Source of the DNA: Parabacteroides acidifaciens
GTDB lineage: Bacteria > Bacteroidota > Bacteroidia > Bacteroidales > Tannerellaceae
Direction of reading: 5' to 3'
NCBI RefSeq assembly: GCF_003363715.1
Contig: NZ_QREV01000013.1
Coordinates: 60,505 to 103,896 of the forward strand
Length of the DNA: 43,392 nucleotides
Shown in pieces: positions 1-9,073 of this stretch. A model generated the notes under the pieces. The model saw only the letters and a program-made list of their open reading frames with translations, did no database searches and was not told where the DNA came from. The number at the start of each line of letters is the position of its first letter. The first letter of the stretch is position 1. The position numbers and the translations under genes were made by a program.

Positions 1-300
1 CGCTTTTCGGAATGGACTGCGCACCTCGTTTTTCCTATTGTCAGAAAGGGGAGCTTAAACCGTGAAAAGAGTCAATCCAAAATCGATCAAGATTTTGGAC
101 GAAATAGAAAAATGTCAGAAATGGGGGTTATTGTAAATTATTCAGGTTTGCAGAAGGTTCAAAACTGGCAAATATAAACAATATGACCGGTCTCGTAAAG
201 ATAAATTCCTCACCAACGAAATCACCCAAAACATGGGCTATCGAACGCATAAAACATACATATTAGCTGATGCTGGATAATTCACCGGACAGAAAGAACT

Positions 301-359
301 GTTTTATCTTTTATACTCGATAAAAATAGGCTAATTTTATCGAATACAAAAGATAAAAC
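301..359. repeat. inverted repeat, 25-bp arms, 9-nt loop
   Basis: The arms 301-325 and 335-359 are reverse complements at 23 of 25 positions around a 9-nt centre. The arms are AT-rich and begin GTTTTATCTTTT. There is no GC-rich stem followed by a T-run, so it is not a standard terminator. It could be a recombinase or regulator site, or a short mobile palindrome. Confidence 0.7.
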
Positions 360-374
360 CGTATAATCAGACAC

Positions 375-410
375 AAAAAAAGGATACCCGCCAAGCGAAT
401 ATCCTTTTTT
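375..410 (-). terminator. rho-independent terminator of rplU-rpmA
   Basis: On the minus strand the sequence reads a run of A, GGATA, a 13-nt loop, TATCC and a run of T. It lies 22 bases past the rpmA stop. The A-run and T-run on both sides mean it could also stop transcription entering from the left. Confidence 0.75.
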
Positions 411-431
411 CTTATTCTATAATACCGGTAC

Positions 432-698
432 TTATGCTTCTGCAACGATTTCTTTTACAGAAACGAAAGAACGGTTTTCTTTACCTCTGCGGAAAGTTAC
501 TACGCCATCAACCAATGCGTACAACGTGTGGTCCTTACCGATACCAACGTTTTCACCCGGATGATGAACAGTTCCTCTCTGACGAACCAAAATGTTACCA
601 GCTTTAGCAACTTCGCCACCGAAAAGCTTAACACCTAATCTCTTACTTTGTGATTCACGGCCGTTCTTAGAACTACCCACACCTTTCTTATGTGCCAT
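432..698 (-). CDS. rpmA: 50S ribosomal protein L27 (bL27)
   Basis: An 88-residue protein starting [14 protein letters not shown] and followed by [20 protein letters not shown], the hallmark N-terminal half of bL27. This protein sits by the peptidyl-transferase centre of the large ribosomal subunit and its N-terminal tail contacts the tRNA acceptor ends. The start is directly the MAHKKG form, with no N-terminal extension of the kind cleaved in Firmicutes and some other phyla. It follows rplU by 22 bases in the usual rplU-rpmA order and the pair ends at the terminator 375-410. Length and sequence are normal for the family. Confidence 0.98.
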   Translation of the reverse strand: MAHKKGVGSSKNGRESQSKRLGVKLFGGEVAKAGNILVRQRGTVHHPGENVGIGKDHTLYALVDGVVTFRRGKENRSFVSVKEIVAEA

Positions 699-720
699 TT
701 CTTCTTTTCTCCTTTAAACG

Positions 721-1038
721 TTAAGCAACAATTTCTTTTACATTCACTTCAGTGAACTGCTGACGGTGACCGTTCAATTTACGATAACCTTTTCTTCTCT
801 TCTTGTGGAAGATCAGCACTTTATCACCTTTTACCAGCGGAGACAGTACTTCGCATACTACCTTTGCGCCTTCTACAGTAGGAACACCTACTTTAACTTC
901 TCCATTGTTGTCAACCAACAACACTTTGTCAAATTCCACAACAGCACCGCTTTCTGCGTTCTGAATGTGATGAACGAACAACTTCTTGCCTTCTTCAGCT
1001 TTGAACTGCTGTCCGTTGATTTCTACGATTACGTACAT
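721..1038 (-). CDS. rplU: 50S ribosomal protein L21 (bL21)
   Basis: A 105-residue protein of the usual bL21 length starting [17 protein letters not shown], with the C-terminal [19 protein letters not shown] segment that binds 23S rRNA. It is the first gene of the rplU-rpmA operon. A full-consensus Bacteroidetes promoter lies upstream (1127-1158), giving a predicted untranslated leader of about 80 nt, which is long enough for feedback control; I could not identify a defined regulatory structure in it. Confidence 0.98.
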   Translation of the reverse strand: MYVIVEINGQQFKAEEGKKLFVHHIQNAESGAVVEFDKVLLVDNNGEVKVGVPTVEGAKVVCEVLSPLVKGDKVLIFHKKRRKGYRKLNGHRQQFTEVNVKEIVA

Positions 1039-1126
1039 CTGTCTTTTTTCTATTTAAACAGGTTATGTCCCGGGGGTGGATACACATCTAAGCATCACTT
1101 GTTTACCCTCTGCGGAATTCAGTGTG

Positions 1127-1158
1127 CAAAATTACTGTTTCTTAATTTATCATCCAAA
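1127..1158 (-). promoter_or_regulatory. sigma-ABfr-type promoter of rplU-rpmA
   Basis: On the minus strand a -33 TTTG (1155-1158) is followed after exactly 20 bp by the -7 element TAATTTTG (1127-1134), matching TTTG-N(19-21)-TAnnTTTG. The predicted transcript start is near 1120. It overlaps the short gap after the rhamnosidase stop at 1170, and no terminator separates the two genes. Confidence 0.7.
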
Positions 1159-1169
1159 TCTTTTTGAAA

Positions 1170-3905
1170 CTATTTTCCAAAATGATAGCTTCCGGAACCG
1201 ATCTCGATCTCTGTATATCCTTCCGTCGCCGAAACTCGCCGTACGCCCGGCAGATTACCGACCGTCACAACGTATTCTTTCGGTATGCGGACAAGTGCCG
1301 TCGTATTGCCCGGCAGTGTGATATCCCAGCTAAAGTCGCCGTTCTTCTTTGTCCAAGCGCTCTTGATCTCGCCGTAAACAGACCGATAGGAAGCGGAGAC
1401 TTCGTCCAGGCCGTCGGGAAACACAGGTTCCATCACCAACTTTTTAAACCCGACGGCATCAGGAGCGCATTTGATACCGGCCAAATCTTCGTAATACCAG
1501 ATCAGCAGGTCGCCGAGCAGCATCACATGGTTGGCCGAGTTCATGGCGGGATCTGCCGTGTCACCGTTCCAAAGTTCCCAGATCGTCGTTGCGCCATTCC
1601 TGATCATGTAGCCCCAACTCGGATATGTTTCGTTTGTCAGGATTTTATAAGCCATATCCACACGTCCGTATTCGGTCAGTCCGCGCATCAGATGCTGGAT
1701 TCCCAACACTCCGGTACTGACATGGCCGCCGAAGTCGCCTTCTGTCTTATCCACTATATTTTTGAACACTTTGCCTTCGTATCCTTCCGGCACGAGTCCG
1801 AGACGCAAGGACAGGATATTGGCTGTCACCGTGTTATTTCCATATTGCGCCGTCTCTTGATCAAAGAACTTAGCATTATAGGCTTCTTTCATCTTAGCGG
1901 CAAGCGATTCGAATCCGGGGATATCGGCTTCCTGTCCGCAGATACGGGCAAAACCGATCATCTTATTCAGCAAATCATAATAAACAGTCGTGCTGAGAAT
2001 CGCCCCGTCTGTCTTACGAGCCGGGTCCTTTGAATGGATCAGTTCCTGTGATTCGGGCGGCATACACCAGTCGCCATACTGGTCTTTCGTCATGATATAA
2101 TCCTGCATGGTCGTCGCTTCCATATGCGCCATCCAACGTTTCATGGCCGGATAATGCGTGCGGATCGCACTGTCGTCACCATATTGGCGATACAGCATAT
2201 CGGCGACATAGAAGAAGGCGGACGGCCAGGTCACATCGTCTGCATAAATCGTCCAATAGTTCGGAGAAACATCCGAGATGCTGCCTTCCGGACTCATGGA
2301 GTCTTCGATATCCTGCAACCATTTATTATACAATCGGGAGTTGTCGAAGATAAAGGCTTCGCCATAAGCGCCCGTCGCACGGTCACCCAGCCAGCCGAGG
2401 CGTTCGTCACGCTGCGGACAATCGGTCGGCATGCCCCGGTAATTACTGCGGATTCCCCAATAAGAGTTCTGATGTATCTGGTTCACCAACGGATTGGAAG
2501 TCTCAAAACATCCGGTCGTCGCCATCCGGTCATAAATCACATGGCCGGTAAAAGCAGACAATTCAGGTTTATAATCAAGCCCGGAGATTTCCACAAAACG
2601 GAAACCATGATAGACAAAACGGGGTTGCCAACTGAAATCGCCGTCTTTGGCTGGCGTATAAATATCTGTCACCAACGCTTTACGCAGGTTTGCCAAGTAG
2701 AGCGAACCGTCTTTCTGCAACAGTTCGGCAAACGTCATGGAGACGGGTTGATCTTTTTTCCCTTTCAGGTTTATGGACAACCAGCCGACCATATTTTGTC
2801 CCATATCCAGGATATATTTGCCGTCGGGACGTTCAAAGATGGCAACCGGTTTCAAGGTTTCCTGTACCCGGATATTCGGATTCTGCTGTGCAGTCAGCTT
2901 TCCGGCCGGAGCTTCCATTACGTCGGGAGTTTTCCAGGCGCCATCGTCATAACCATTCGTGTTCCAGCCTGCCATTTCTAAGCGGGCGTCATATTCTTCG
3001 CCGTCAAACTCGTTATTGGCAACGATCGGTCCTTTTGAAGTGATTTTCCAGGAAGCATCGCTGACAACTGTTGCCTGCGACCCGTCGGCATATTCAATCT
3101 GAAGCTGTGCCAACAAACGGGGCAGACCAAACGTTTTCATACCCGGATTACGCATGGAGAAGAAGCGGCCGTTACCCAATATCACACCCAGCGTATTCTT
3201 ATCGGCAGCCAGTAAATTCGTCACATCATATACATTATAATATACACGCTTATAATATAAGGAAGGCATCGGGGCAAAAACATCTTCGCTCACCTTCTTT
3301 CCGTTCAGATAGGCTTCGTGCGAGCCGAGACCGGAAATATACAGGACAGCTCGCTTCACAGCCTTGTCTGCCGTAAACTCTTTACGCAGGTAACGGGCGG
3401 CAAGACGGGTCTTATTGTTTCCACCGGCCACTCCTATTTCTTCGCCCGGATTGGAAAGGGCATCCTCACCGATCCAAGTCGCTTTCCATTCCGAGTCATC
3501 GAGCAGGGCCATCGACCAGCTTCCGACATCGCTCCAGGGACTGTCGCCTTGATTAGTCGCTAACTTTACACGCCAGAAATAAGGCTTTCCCGATTTGAGC
3601 GCTTTCCCTGCATACGGAACCAGCACCGATTGATCCGAACGGACTACGCCCGAATCCCACAAAAGGCCTTCTCCTGATTCTAACTGTTCGGGAGATGCGG
3701 CCACCTGTATCTGATAAGAGACTTGTGCCAAATCCGGCCTATCGGAAACGATTTGCCAGGAGAAGCGAGGTTGCGTCACATTAATTCCTAATGGATTTTC
3801 TTTCATCTCCAACCGGAGATTCTCTACTTTTACTGTCGAATCGGACGTACATCCCGCCCAACTGAAAATCAAAGCGATCAAAAGCAATAGTGTTGTCTTT
3901 TTCAT
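1170..3905 (-). CDS. alpha-L-rhamnosidase, GH78 lipoprotein
   Basis: A 911-residue enzyme predicted to remove terminal alpha-L-rhamnose from plant or bacterial glycans. The start was set at the MKKTTLLLLIALIFSWAGC lipoprotein signal (lipobox Cys19); an upstream in-frame Met would add 48 residues with no signal character. After an N-terminal fibronectin-like region and rhamnosidase beta domains comes the GH78 catalytic signature TDCPQRDERLGWLGD, with Asp495, the likely general acid Glu501, and Asp508. The distal WELWNGD motif carries Glu777, the likely general base. The (alpha/alpha)6 barrel and a C-terminal beta-sandwich complete the family architecture. It has no SusCD neighbour, so it is probably a stand-alone surface or periplasmic hydrolase. 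It is divergent from prmA. Confidence 0.93.
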   Translation of the reverse strand: MKKTTLLLLIALIFSWAGCTSDSTVKVENLRLEMKENPLGINVTQPRFSWQIVSDRPDLAQVSYQIQVAASPEQLESGEGLLWDSGVVRSDQSVLVPYAGKALKSGKPYFWRVKLATNQGDSPWSDVGSWSMALLDDSEWKATWIGEDALSNPGEEIGVAGGNNKTRLAARYLRKEFTADKAVKRAVLYISGLGSHEAYLNGKKVSEDVFAPMPSLYYKRVYYNVYDVTNLLAADKNTLGVILGNGRFFSMRNPGMKTFGLPRLLAQLQIEYADGSQATVVSDASWKITSKGPIVANNEFDGEEYDARLEMAGWNTNGYDDGAWKTPDVMEAPAGKLTAQQNPNIRVQETLKPVAIFERPDGKYILDMGQNMVGWLSINLKGKKDQPVSMTFAELLQKDGSLYLANLRKALVTDIYTPAKDGDFSWQPRFVYHGFRFVEISGLDYKPELSAFTGHVIYDRMATTGCFETSNPLVNQIHQNSYWGIRSNYRGMPTDCPQRDERLGWLGDRATGAYGEAFIFDNSRLYNKWLQDIEDSMSPEGSISDVSPNYWTIYADDVTWPSAFFYVADMLYRQYGDDSAIRTHYPAMKRWMAHMEATTMQDYIMTKDQYGDWCMPPESQELIHSKDPARKTDGAILSTTVYYDLLNKMIGFARICGQEADIPGFESLAAKMKEAYNAKFFDQETAQYGNNTVTANILSLRLGLVPEGYEGKVFKNIVDKTEGDFGGHVSTGVLGIQHLMRGLTEYGRVDMAYKILTNETYPSWGYMIRNGATTIWELWNGDTADPAMNSANHVMLLGDLLIWYYEDLAGIKCAPDAVGFKKLVMEPVFPDGLDEVSASYRSVYGEIKSAWTKKNGDFSWDITLPGNTTALVRIPKEYVVTVGNLPGVRRVSATEGYTEIEIGSGSYHFGK

Positions 3906-4019
3906 ATCGTTGCGATTTAATCTGTTAATAGCATGACTTTTGCAGTCAAAGGAAAAGCTTTCAGGCCTTATTCCATTCCTAAAAATGATTTTATATCTTA
4001 TGTTTTTGATAATAATTAC

Positions 4020-4027
4020 TATATTTG
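4020..4027 (+). promoter_or_regulatory. putative -7 element for prmA
   Basis: TATATTTG fits TAnnTTTG and ends 28 bases before the prmA start. I found no well-spaced -33 TTTG, so the assignment rests on the -7 element and position alone. Confidence 0.4.
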
Positions 4028-4055
4028 TCAGTATAAACAGGTTAAACAAAAAGAT

Positions 4056-4907
4056 ATGAATTATTACGAACTCACTTTCACCTACGACTCTCCTATCGAG
4101 ACTTCCATCATTAACGACGTGCTGGCCGCCGAACTGGGAGAAATCGGCTTTGAAAGTTTTACTGAAAACGAAAACGGACTGTCAGGATATATTTCCGATC
4201 AATTATATAATGTAAAGAGCTTGCAGGAGAAACTTGCCGCTTTCCCGCTGGAAAATGTCGAGATCCATTATACCGAATCTTTGGTGGAAAGCAAGGACTG
4301 GAACGAAGAGTGGGAAAAGAATTACTTCAAACCGATCCGCATCGGCAAAGACTGCATCATCCGCGCCTCTTTCCACGAACACGAACCGGGCTATACCTAT
4401 AACATTATCATCGATCCGAAAATGGCTTTCGGAACCGGCAACCACGAAACGACTTATCTGATGATCAGCGAAATGCTCAAACTGGACCTGGCCGGGAAAG
4501 AACTGCTCGACATGGGATGCGGAACAGCCGTATTGGCCATCCTTGCCCGCATGAAAGGAGCCGGACGCGTTGTCGCCATCGATATTGACGAATGGGCTTA
4601 CAACAATGCGCTCGAAAACATCCGCCTCAACAATACAGACGACATACAGGTCGCGCTCGGCGGCGCCGAACAGATCGCAAGTGCCGGACAATTCGATATC
4701 GTATTCGCCAATATCAACCGGAATATCCTGCTGAATGACATCCGCCACTACAACGACTGCATGAAACCGGGTGCGCTACTCTTCATGAGCGGCTTCTACG
4801 TACAGGACATTCCCGCCATCGAGGAAGAATGCAAGCGCAACGGACTCACCTTGTTGTCGCACACAGAGAAGAATAATTGGGTTGCGGTGAAAGTTCAAAA
4901 ACCATAA
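4056..4907 (+). CDS. prmA: ribosomal protein L11 methyltransferase
   Basis: A 283-residue SAM-dependent methyltransferase predicted to methylate the alpha-amino group and lysines of ribosomal protein L11. The start MNYYELTFTYDSPIET was chosen because it begins the PrmA N-terminal substrate-recognition domain; the longer in-frame reading upstream runs through the promoter-like element. The FGTGNHETT segment and the SAM-binding motif LDMGCGTAVLA (Asp152 to Ala) are typical, as is the ANINRNIL motif near residue 219 that stands at the catalytic motif IV position. Length is close to the family norm. It is divergent from the rhamnosidase gene with about 150 bp between starts. Confidence 0.95.
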   Translation: MNYYELTFTYDSPIETSIINDVLAAELGEIGFESFTENENGLSGYISDQLYNVKSLQEKLAAFPLENVEIHYTESLVESKDWNEEWEKNYFKPIRIGKDCIIRASFHEHEPGYTYNIIIDPKMAFGTGNHETTYLMISEMLKLDLAGKELLDMGCGTAVLAILARMKGAGRVVAIDIDEWAYNNALENIRLNNTDDIQVALGGAEQIASAGQFDIVFANINRNILLNDIRHYNDCMKPGALLFMSGFYVQDIPAIEEECKRNGLTLLSHTEKNNWVAVKVQKP

Positions 4908-4997
4908 CATTAATTAACCCTAAAAGTTAAGGCCGAAGTAAACTATCATTCAAGTATATTCGTTATCTTAGTAGCAACATTATAAAAAGAAAGAGTT

Positions 4998-5219
4998 ATG
5001 AAAAATGTAGATTCTAAATTATTACTGGGATTAGTAGTTGGTGCAGCCGTTGGCGCTGCAGTTGGTTATCTGGCAGCAACAGATAAAAGAGAACAACTAT
5101 TAGAAGAATTGAATGGTGTAGTTGGAAAAGTAAAAGAAGGCTTCAATTCTGCTCTTGCTAAATACAAAGAGGGTAAAGCCGAAGTTGCAAAAACTACAGA
5201 AGAAATCGTAGCAGAATAA
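4998..5219 (+). CDS. YtxH-domain small membrane protein
   Basis: A 73-residue protein with a glycine/alanine-rich hydrophobic segment (residues 8-28, LLLGLVVGAAVGAAVGYLAA) followed by a charged helical tail, the layout of YtxH/gas-vesicle-like stress proteins. It is probably anchored in the inner membrane with the tail in the cytoplasm. The next gene starts 6 bp after its stop, so the two are almost surely cotranscribed. Function is unknown; in other bacteria YtxH genes belong to general stress regulons. A near-consensus -7 (TATATTCG around 4957) lies upstream but is not convincing. Confidence 0.8.
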   Translation: MKNVDSKLLLGLVVGAAVGAAVGYLAATDKREQLLEELNGVVGKVKEGFNSALAKYKEGKAEVAKTTEEIVAE

Positions 5220-5225
5220 GTTTGT

Positions 5226-5636
5226 ATGGAGAAAGACTCAGGAGAAATCTTCCGGGAGCTGAAAGATGACCTTTCGGCTTACGTGGAGTTGAAGCTCGAA
5301 CTCCTAAAATTAAACACATACGAGAGGACGGGGAAAGTGATCGCTGTCCTTTCGTATGGTGTTATTTTGTTGTTTCTGGCTTTCTTTGCAATTCTGTTCA
5401 TCTTCCTGGCTTTAGGTTTCTTCCTCGGTGACCTGTTCGGATCGGTCGGCTCGGGGTTTGGCGTGGTCGCCATCCTCTATCTGATACTGATCGGAATTAT
5501 TATAATGAACAAAGACAGAATCAGCAACAAGGTATTGAACGTTGTGATCTCTGCATTGACAACAAATGACGATAAAACAAACGCGACAGACAATGAACAA
5601 GCAGCAACAGACCCCGCTGGAGAAACTGATTTCTGA
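5226..5636 (+). CDS. phage holin-superfamily-like membrane protein (YqjE/holin III type)
   Basis: A 136-residue protein with an N-terminal amphipathic helix (ELKDDLSAYVELKLELLKL) and two strongly hydrophobic segments near residues 38-68 and 78-96, then a hydrophilic tail. This is the layout of the Phage_holin_3_6 family, which is widespread in non-phage envelope stress clusters. There are no phage genes nearby, so a lytic role is unlikely. It sits between the YtxH gene and a third small gene that overlaps its 3' end. Function is unknown. Confidence 0.8.
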   Translation: MEKDSGEIFRELKDDLSAYVELKLELLKLNTYERTGKVIAVLSYGVILLFLAFFAILFIFLALGFFLGDLFGSVGSGFGVVAILYLILIGIIIMNKDRISNKVLNVVISALTTNDDKTNATDNEQAATDPAGETDF

Positions 5637-5973
5637 CCGCCGCCGCATCCAACAGGCATGCGTGCTACAGGAACAGAAATTGAATACCGATTTCTCATAC
5701 ATACAAGAGAATGCCGGTAGCCTGCTACTCTCGGGTGTCTCCGCTCTTTTATTCCCAAACACAAAAGCTAAATCCAAAGGAACAGAAAACAGCCAGTCCG
5801 TGCAACCGGCTTCGGAAGTGCCCTCCCTGTCGTTGGGATTTTCCGATTATCTTTCTGTTGCACAGAGTTTACTACCCGTCGCTTGGGACGTTGCACGCCC
5901 ATTACTGACCGCTTGGGGGATACAAAAGGTCCAGACATGGATAATAAGGAAACTTTTTAAGAAAAAGAAATAA
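5593..5973 (+). CDS. conserved hypothetical protein, third gene of the YtxH/holin-like cluster
   Basis: A 126-residue protein from the start MNKQQQTPLEKLISDRRRIQ; an earlier in-frame ATG at 5566 would add nine residues. It overlaps the upstream gene by 44 bases in another frame, which implies translational coupling. The N-terminal half is a charged helix, the middle has LSGVSALLF and a low-complexity Ser/Thr linker, and the end is a hydrophobic to amphipathic helix with a basic tail (RKLFKKKK). I do not recognise a domain. Its position suggests work at the inner membrane with its two upstream neighbours. Confidence 0.75.
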   Translation: MNKQQQTPLEKLISDRRRIQQACVLQEQKLNTDFSYIQENAGSLLLSGVSALLFPNTKAKSKGTENSQSVQPASEVPSLSLGFSDYLSVAQSLLPVAWDVARPLLTAWGIQKVQTWIIRKLFKKKK

Positions 5974-6019
5974 GCCTCAACAATTAATTTATGTTAGAGG
6001 GCATATTTTTCTCGTTCTA

Positions 6020-6052
6020 TTTCCCAAACAATAAAAAAAATGACTAAATTTG
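6020..6052 (+). promoter_or_regulatory. promoter of gapA
   Basis: The -7 element TAAATTTG (6045-6052) matches consensus. A TTTC at 6020-6023 sits 21 bp upstream at the -33 position with one mismatch. The predicted transcript start near 6059 gives a leader of about 115 nt before gapA, long for this group. Confidence 0.5.
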
Positions 6053-6071
6053 CAGTCGTTAAAAACAAGGA

Positions 6072-6116
6072 ATGAGATACAACAAACTTTTCAAGCTCGT
6101 GTGCTACTCCTTGTAG
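6072..6116 (+). CDS. possible leader peptide in the gapA 5' UTR (14 residues)
   Basis: An ATG about 13 nt after the predicted gapA transcript start opens a 14-codon frame (MRYNKLFKLVCYSL) ending in TAG. An ACAAGGA Shine-Dalgarno-like sequence (6065-6071) directly precedes it. The last codons contain TCCTTGT (6108-6114), the exact reverse complement of that ribosome-binding site, so a hairpin could mask it. No translation evidence is possible from sequence; it may be chance. Confidence 0.3.
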   Translation: MRYNKLFKLVCYSL

Positions 6117-6152
6117 ACGCTAATTCGGATATAAAATTATTATTTTTAATAA

Positions 6153-7184
<1,032 letters not shown>

Positions 7185-7203
7185 TCATAAGATTATATAG
7201 TTT

Positions 7204-7236
7204 AAAAGCCGCATCCTTCGGGTTGCGGCTTTTTTT
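7204..7236 (+). terminator. rho-independent terminator of gapA
   Basis: A strong stem AAAAGCCGCA/TGCGGCTTTT with a short loop containing TTCG, followed by a T-run. The -7 of the downstream miaA promoter starts four bases beyond the T-run. Confidence 0.85.
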
Positions 7237-7247
7237 GTCTACCTTTG
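7217..7247 (+). promoter_or_regulatory. putative miaA promoter overlapping the gapA terminator
   Basis: The -7 element TACCTTTG (7240-7247) matches consensus; a TTCG at 7217-7220 stands 19 bp upstream at the -33 position with one mismatch. The ATG follows the -7 by only 7 bases, so the transcript would be leaderless or nearly so. Confidence 0.45.
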
Positions 7248-7254
7248 TACCACT

Positions 7255-8181
7255 ATGGATGCCTATCAACTTATCACTGTTTTAGGGCCGACAGCTTCCG
7301 GCAAGACAACATTTGCCGCCGCACTCGCCGCCCGGCTGGACACGGAGATTATCAGCGCCGACTCCAGACAGATTTACCGTTCGATGGATATCGGGACAGG
7401 GAAAGACCTGGCCGATTATACGGTAAACGGAAAAGCAATTCCTTACCACCTGATCGACATATGCGATCCGGGATACAAATATAACGTATTCGAATATCAG
7501 CACGATTTCTTCCGGGCTTACGAATCAATCCGGGAGAAAGGGAAACTGCCTGTTCTCTGCGGAGGTACGGGAATGTATATAGAAGCCGTATTGAAAGGTT
7601 ATAAGCTGCTGGATGTTCCCCAGAACCCGGAACTGCGTGAGTCATTAAAAGACAAATCACTCCCGGAACTGGAACAAATACTTGCCAGCTATAAGACCTT
7701 ACACAACAAAACAGACGTAGATACGGCCCAACGCGCCATCCGCGCTATCGAGATTGAAGAATATTACAGGAACGAAGCTCCGGATGCAAACGAATACGAC
7801 CCGATCAACAGCCTGATCATCGGTATCGACATCGACCGCGAGTTACGGCGCGAAAAGATTTCCCGTCGCTTGCGCACCCGCCTGGATGAAGGGATGGTAG
7901 ATGAAGTACGCGGCATCATCGATTCGGGTGTAAAGCCGGAAGACCTGATTTATTACGGACTGGAATATAAATACCTAACATTATATATAATAGGCGAACT
8001 GTCTTATGAGGAAATGGTTTCACAATTGGAAATCGCCATCCACCAATTCGCCAAACGGCAAATGACATGGTTCCGCGGAATGGAACGCCGGGGAAGCATC
8101 ATCCATTGGATAGACGCAACATTGCCGACAGAGGAAAAGATCGAGAAGACATTGGAGTTATTGAGACAAAACAACATATAA
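7255..8181 (+). CDS. miaA: tRNA dimethylallyltransferase
   Basis: A 308-residue enzyme that adds a dimethylallyl group from DMAPP to N6 of A37 in tRNAs reading UNN codons. The N-terminal P-loop GPTASGKT (residues 11-18) is followed by the family motifs ADSRQIYRSMDIGTGK and PVLCGGTGMYIEAVLKG. Later comes QFAKRQMTWFRG, the conserved tRNA-binding stretch. Length matches the family. The start at 7255 directly follows a -7 element. kdsA begins 5 bp after the stop, so the two genes form an operon. Bacteroidales often have two MiaA paralogues and I cannot tell which this is. Confidence 0.95.
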   Translation: MDAYQLITVLGPTASGKTTFAAALAARLDTEIISADSRQIYRSMDIGTGKDLADYTVNGKAIPYHLIDICDPGYKYNVFEYQHDFFRAYESIREKGKLPVLCGGTGMYIEAVLKGYKLLDVPQNPELRESLKDKSLPELEQILASYKTLHNKTDVDTAQRAIRAIEIEEYYRNEAPDANEYDPINSLIIGIDIDRELRREKISRRLRTRLDEGMVDEVRGIIDSGVKPEDLIYYGLEYKYLTLYIIGELSYEEMVSQLEIAIHQFAKRQMTWFRGMERRGSIIHWIDATLPTEEKIEKTLELLRQNNI

Positions 8182-8186
8182 CGATT

Positions 8187-8987
8187 ATGATAACAATAAA
8201 CGATTTAAAAAACAACGATAACTTCTTCCTGATGGCAGGCCCTTGCGTGATAGAGGGAGAAGATATGGCACTGCGCATTGCCGAAAAAGTGGTCGGCATC
8301 ACGAATAAACTGAACATCCCGTATGTATTCAAAGGATCATACCGGAAAGCCAACCGTTCACGCCTGGATTCCTTTACCGGCATAGGAGACGAGAAAGCGC
8401 TCAAGATACTGCGCAAAGTCAGTGAGACATTCGATATCCCGACAGTCACAGATATCCATGAAACGACAGAAGCCGCAATGGCAGCCGAATATGTCGAAGT
8501 CCTGCAAATCCCGGCTTTCCTTTGCCGCCAGACAGACTTATTGGTTGCTGCAGCCAAAACAGGCAAGATCGTCAATATCAAAAAAGGACAATTCCTTTCA
8601 CCGGAAGCCATGAAGTTTGCCGTACAAAAGGTAGCCGACGCCGGAAATAACAATATTATGATTACGGAAAGAGGCACAACATTCGGTTATACCGACTTGG
8701 TCGTGGATTATCGGGGGATTCCTCAAATGCAGCAGTTCGGTTATCCGGTTATCATGGATGTAACCCATTCCCTGCAGCAGCCGAACCAGACTTCCGGCGT
8801 AACAGGCGGACTTCCTGCTTTGATCGAAACAATAGCCAAAGCAGCCATTGCCGTCGGTGCCGACGGATTATTCATCGAAACCCATCCGGAACCATCCAAG
8901 GCCAAATCAGACGGAGCTAATATGCTGCAACTCGATTTACTGGAAGGATTACTGACACGGCTGGTCCGTATCAGGGAAGCTTTATAA
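8187..8987 (+). CDS. kdsA: 3-deoxy-8-phosphooctulonate synthase (KDO-8-P synthase)
   Basis: A 266-residue enzyme condensing phosphoenolpyruvate with arabinose 5-phosphate to KDO 8-phosphate for the lipopolysaccharide inner core. The start MITINDLKNN was chosen because the family sequence FFLMAGPCVIEGE follows directly. Cys20 in AGPC stands where Aquifex KdsA has its metal-ligand Cys11, whereas the metal-independent E. coli enzyme has Asn, so this should be the metal-dependent class. KGSYRKANRS, the substrate-binding motif, and ITERGTTFGY are present. It follows miaA by 5 bp. Confidence 0.96.
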   Translation: MITINDLKNNDNFFLMAGPCVIEGEDMALRIAEKVVGITNKLNIPYVFKGSYRKANRSRLDSFTGIGDEKALKILRKVSETFDIPTVTDIHETTEAAMAAEYVEVLQIPAFLCRQTDLLVAAAKTGKIVNIKKGQFLSPEAMKFAVQKVADAGNNNIMITERGTTFGYTDLVVDYRGIPQMQQFGYPVIMDVTHSLQQPNQTSGVTGGLPALIETIAKAAIAVGADGLFIETHPEPSKAKSDGANMLQLDLLEGLLTRLVRIREAL

Positions 8988-8994
8988 TTAAAAA

Positions 8995-9057
8995 TTGAGA
9001 GTTGAAAATTATTACAGAGACCTCTCAGTCTTTTAATTTTCAATTTTCAACTCTCAA
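8995..9057. repeat. inverted repeat between convergent kdsA and the Crp/Fnr gene
   Basis: Perfect 16-bp arms TTGAGAGTTGAAAATT (8995-9010) and its reverse complement (9042-9057) enclose a 31-nt centre that has its own AGAG/CTCT stem. It lies between convergent genes and could act as a bidirectional terminator. Similar AT-rich TTGAAAATTGA sequences are dispersed in Bacteroidales intergenic regions as far as I know. Confidence 0.65.
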
Positions 9058-9073
9058 TCTTCAATTTATTCCA

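Larger units (their letters stand above)
1..431. other. intergenic region without a recognisable gene
   Basis: I see no convincing coding sequence here: reading frames are short and lack a recognisable product. The stretch holds the inverted repeat at 301-359 and the terminator of the ribosomal operon at 375-410, which are listed separately. The left 300 bases could be a decayed remnant or the 3' flank of a gene outside the window; nothing in them decides this. Confidence 0.5.

Noticed and set aside
1-60. Weak similarity (CTTTTCG, CTGCGCA, CCTCGTT) to the spacer around 19966-20010
   Set aside because: Only short words are shared with inconsistent spacing; not enough for a repeat claim.
1164-2033. 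289-codon plus-strand frame inside the rhamnosidase gene
   Set aside because: It is antisense to a well-supported GH78 gene, has no domain features, and its composition follows the codon structure of the opposite strand.
2124-2981. 285-codon plus-strand frame inside the rhamnosidase gene
   Set aside because: Also antisense to GH78; the His/Arg/Ile-rich product is typical of a shadow frame.
5226-5636. Holin-like gene as part of a prophage
   Set aside because: No phage structural, lysin or integrase gene is near; the family is common in chromosomal stress clusters.
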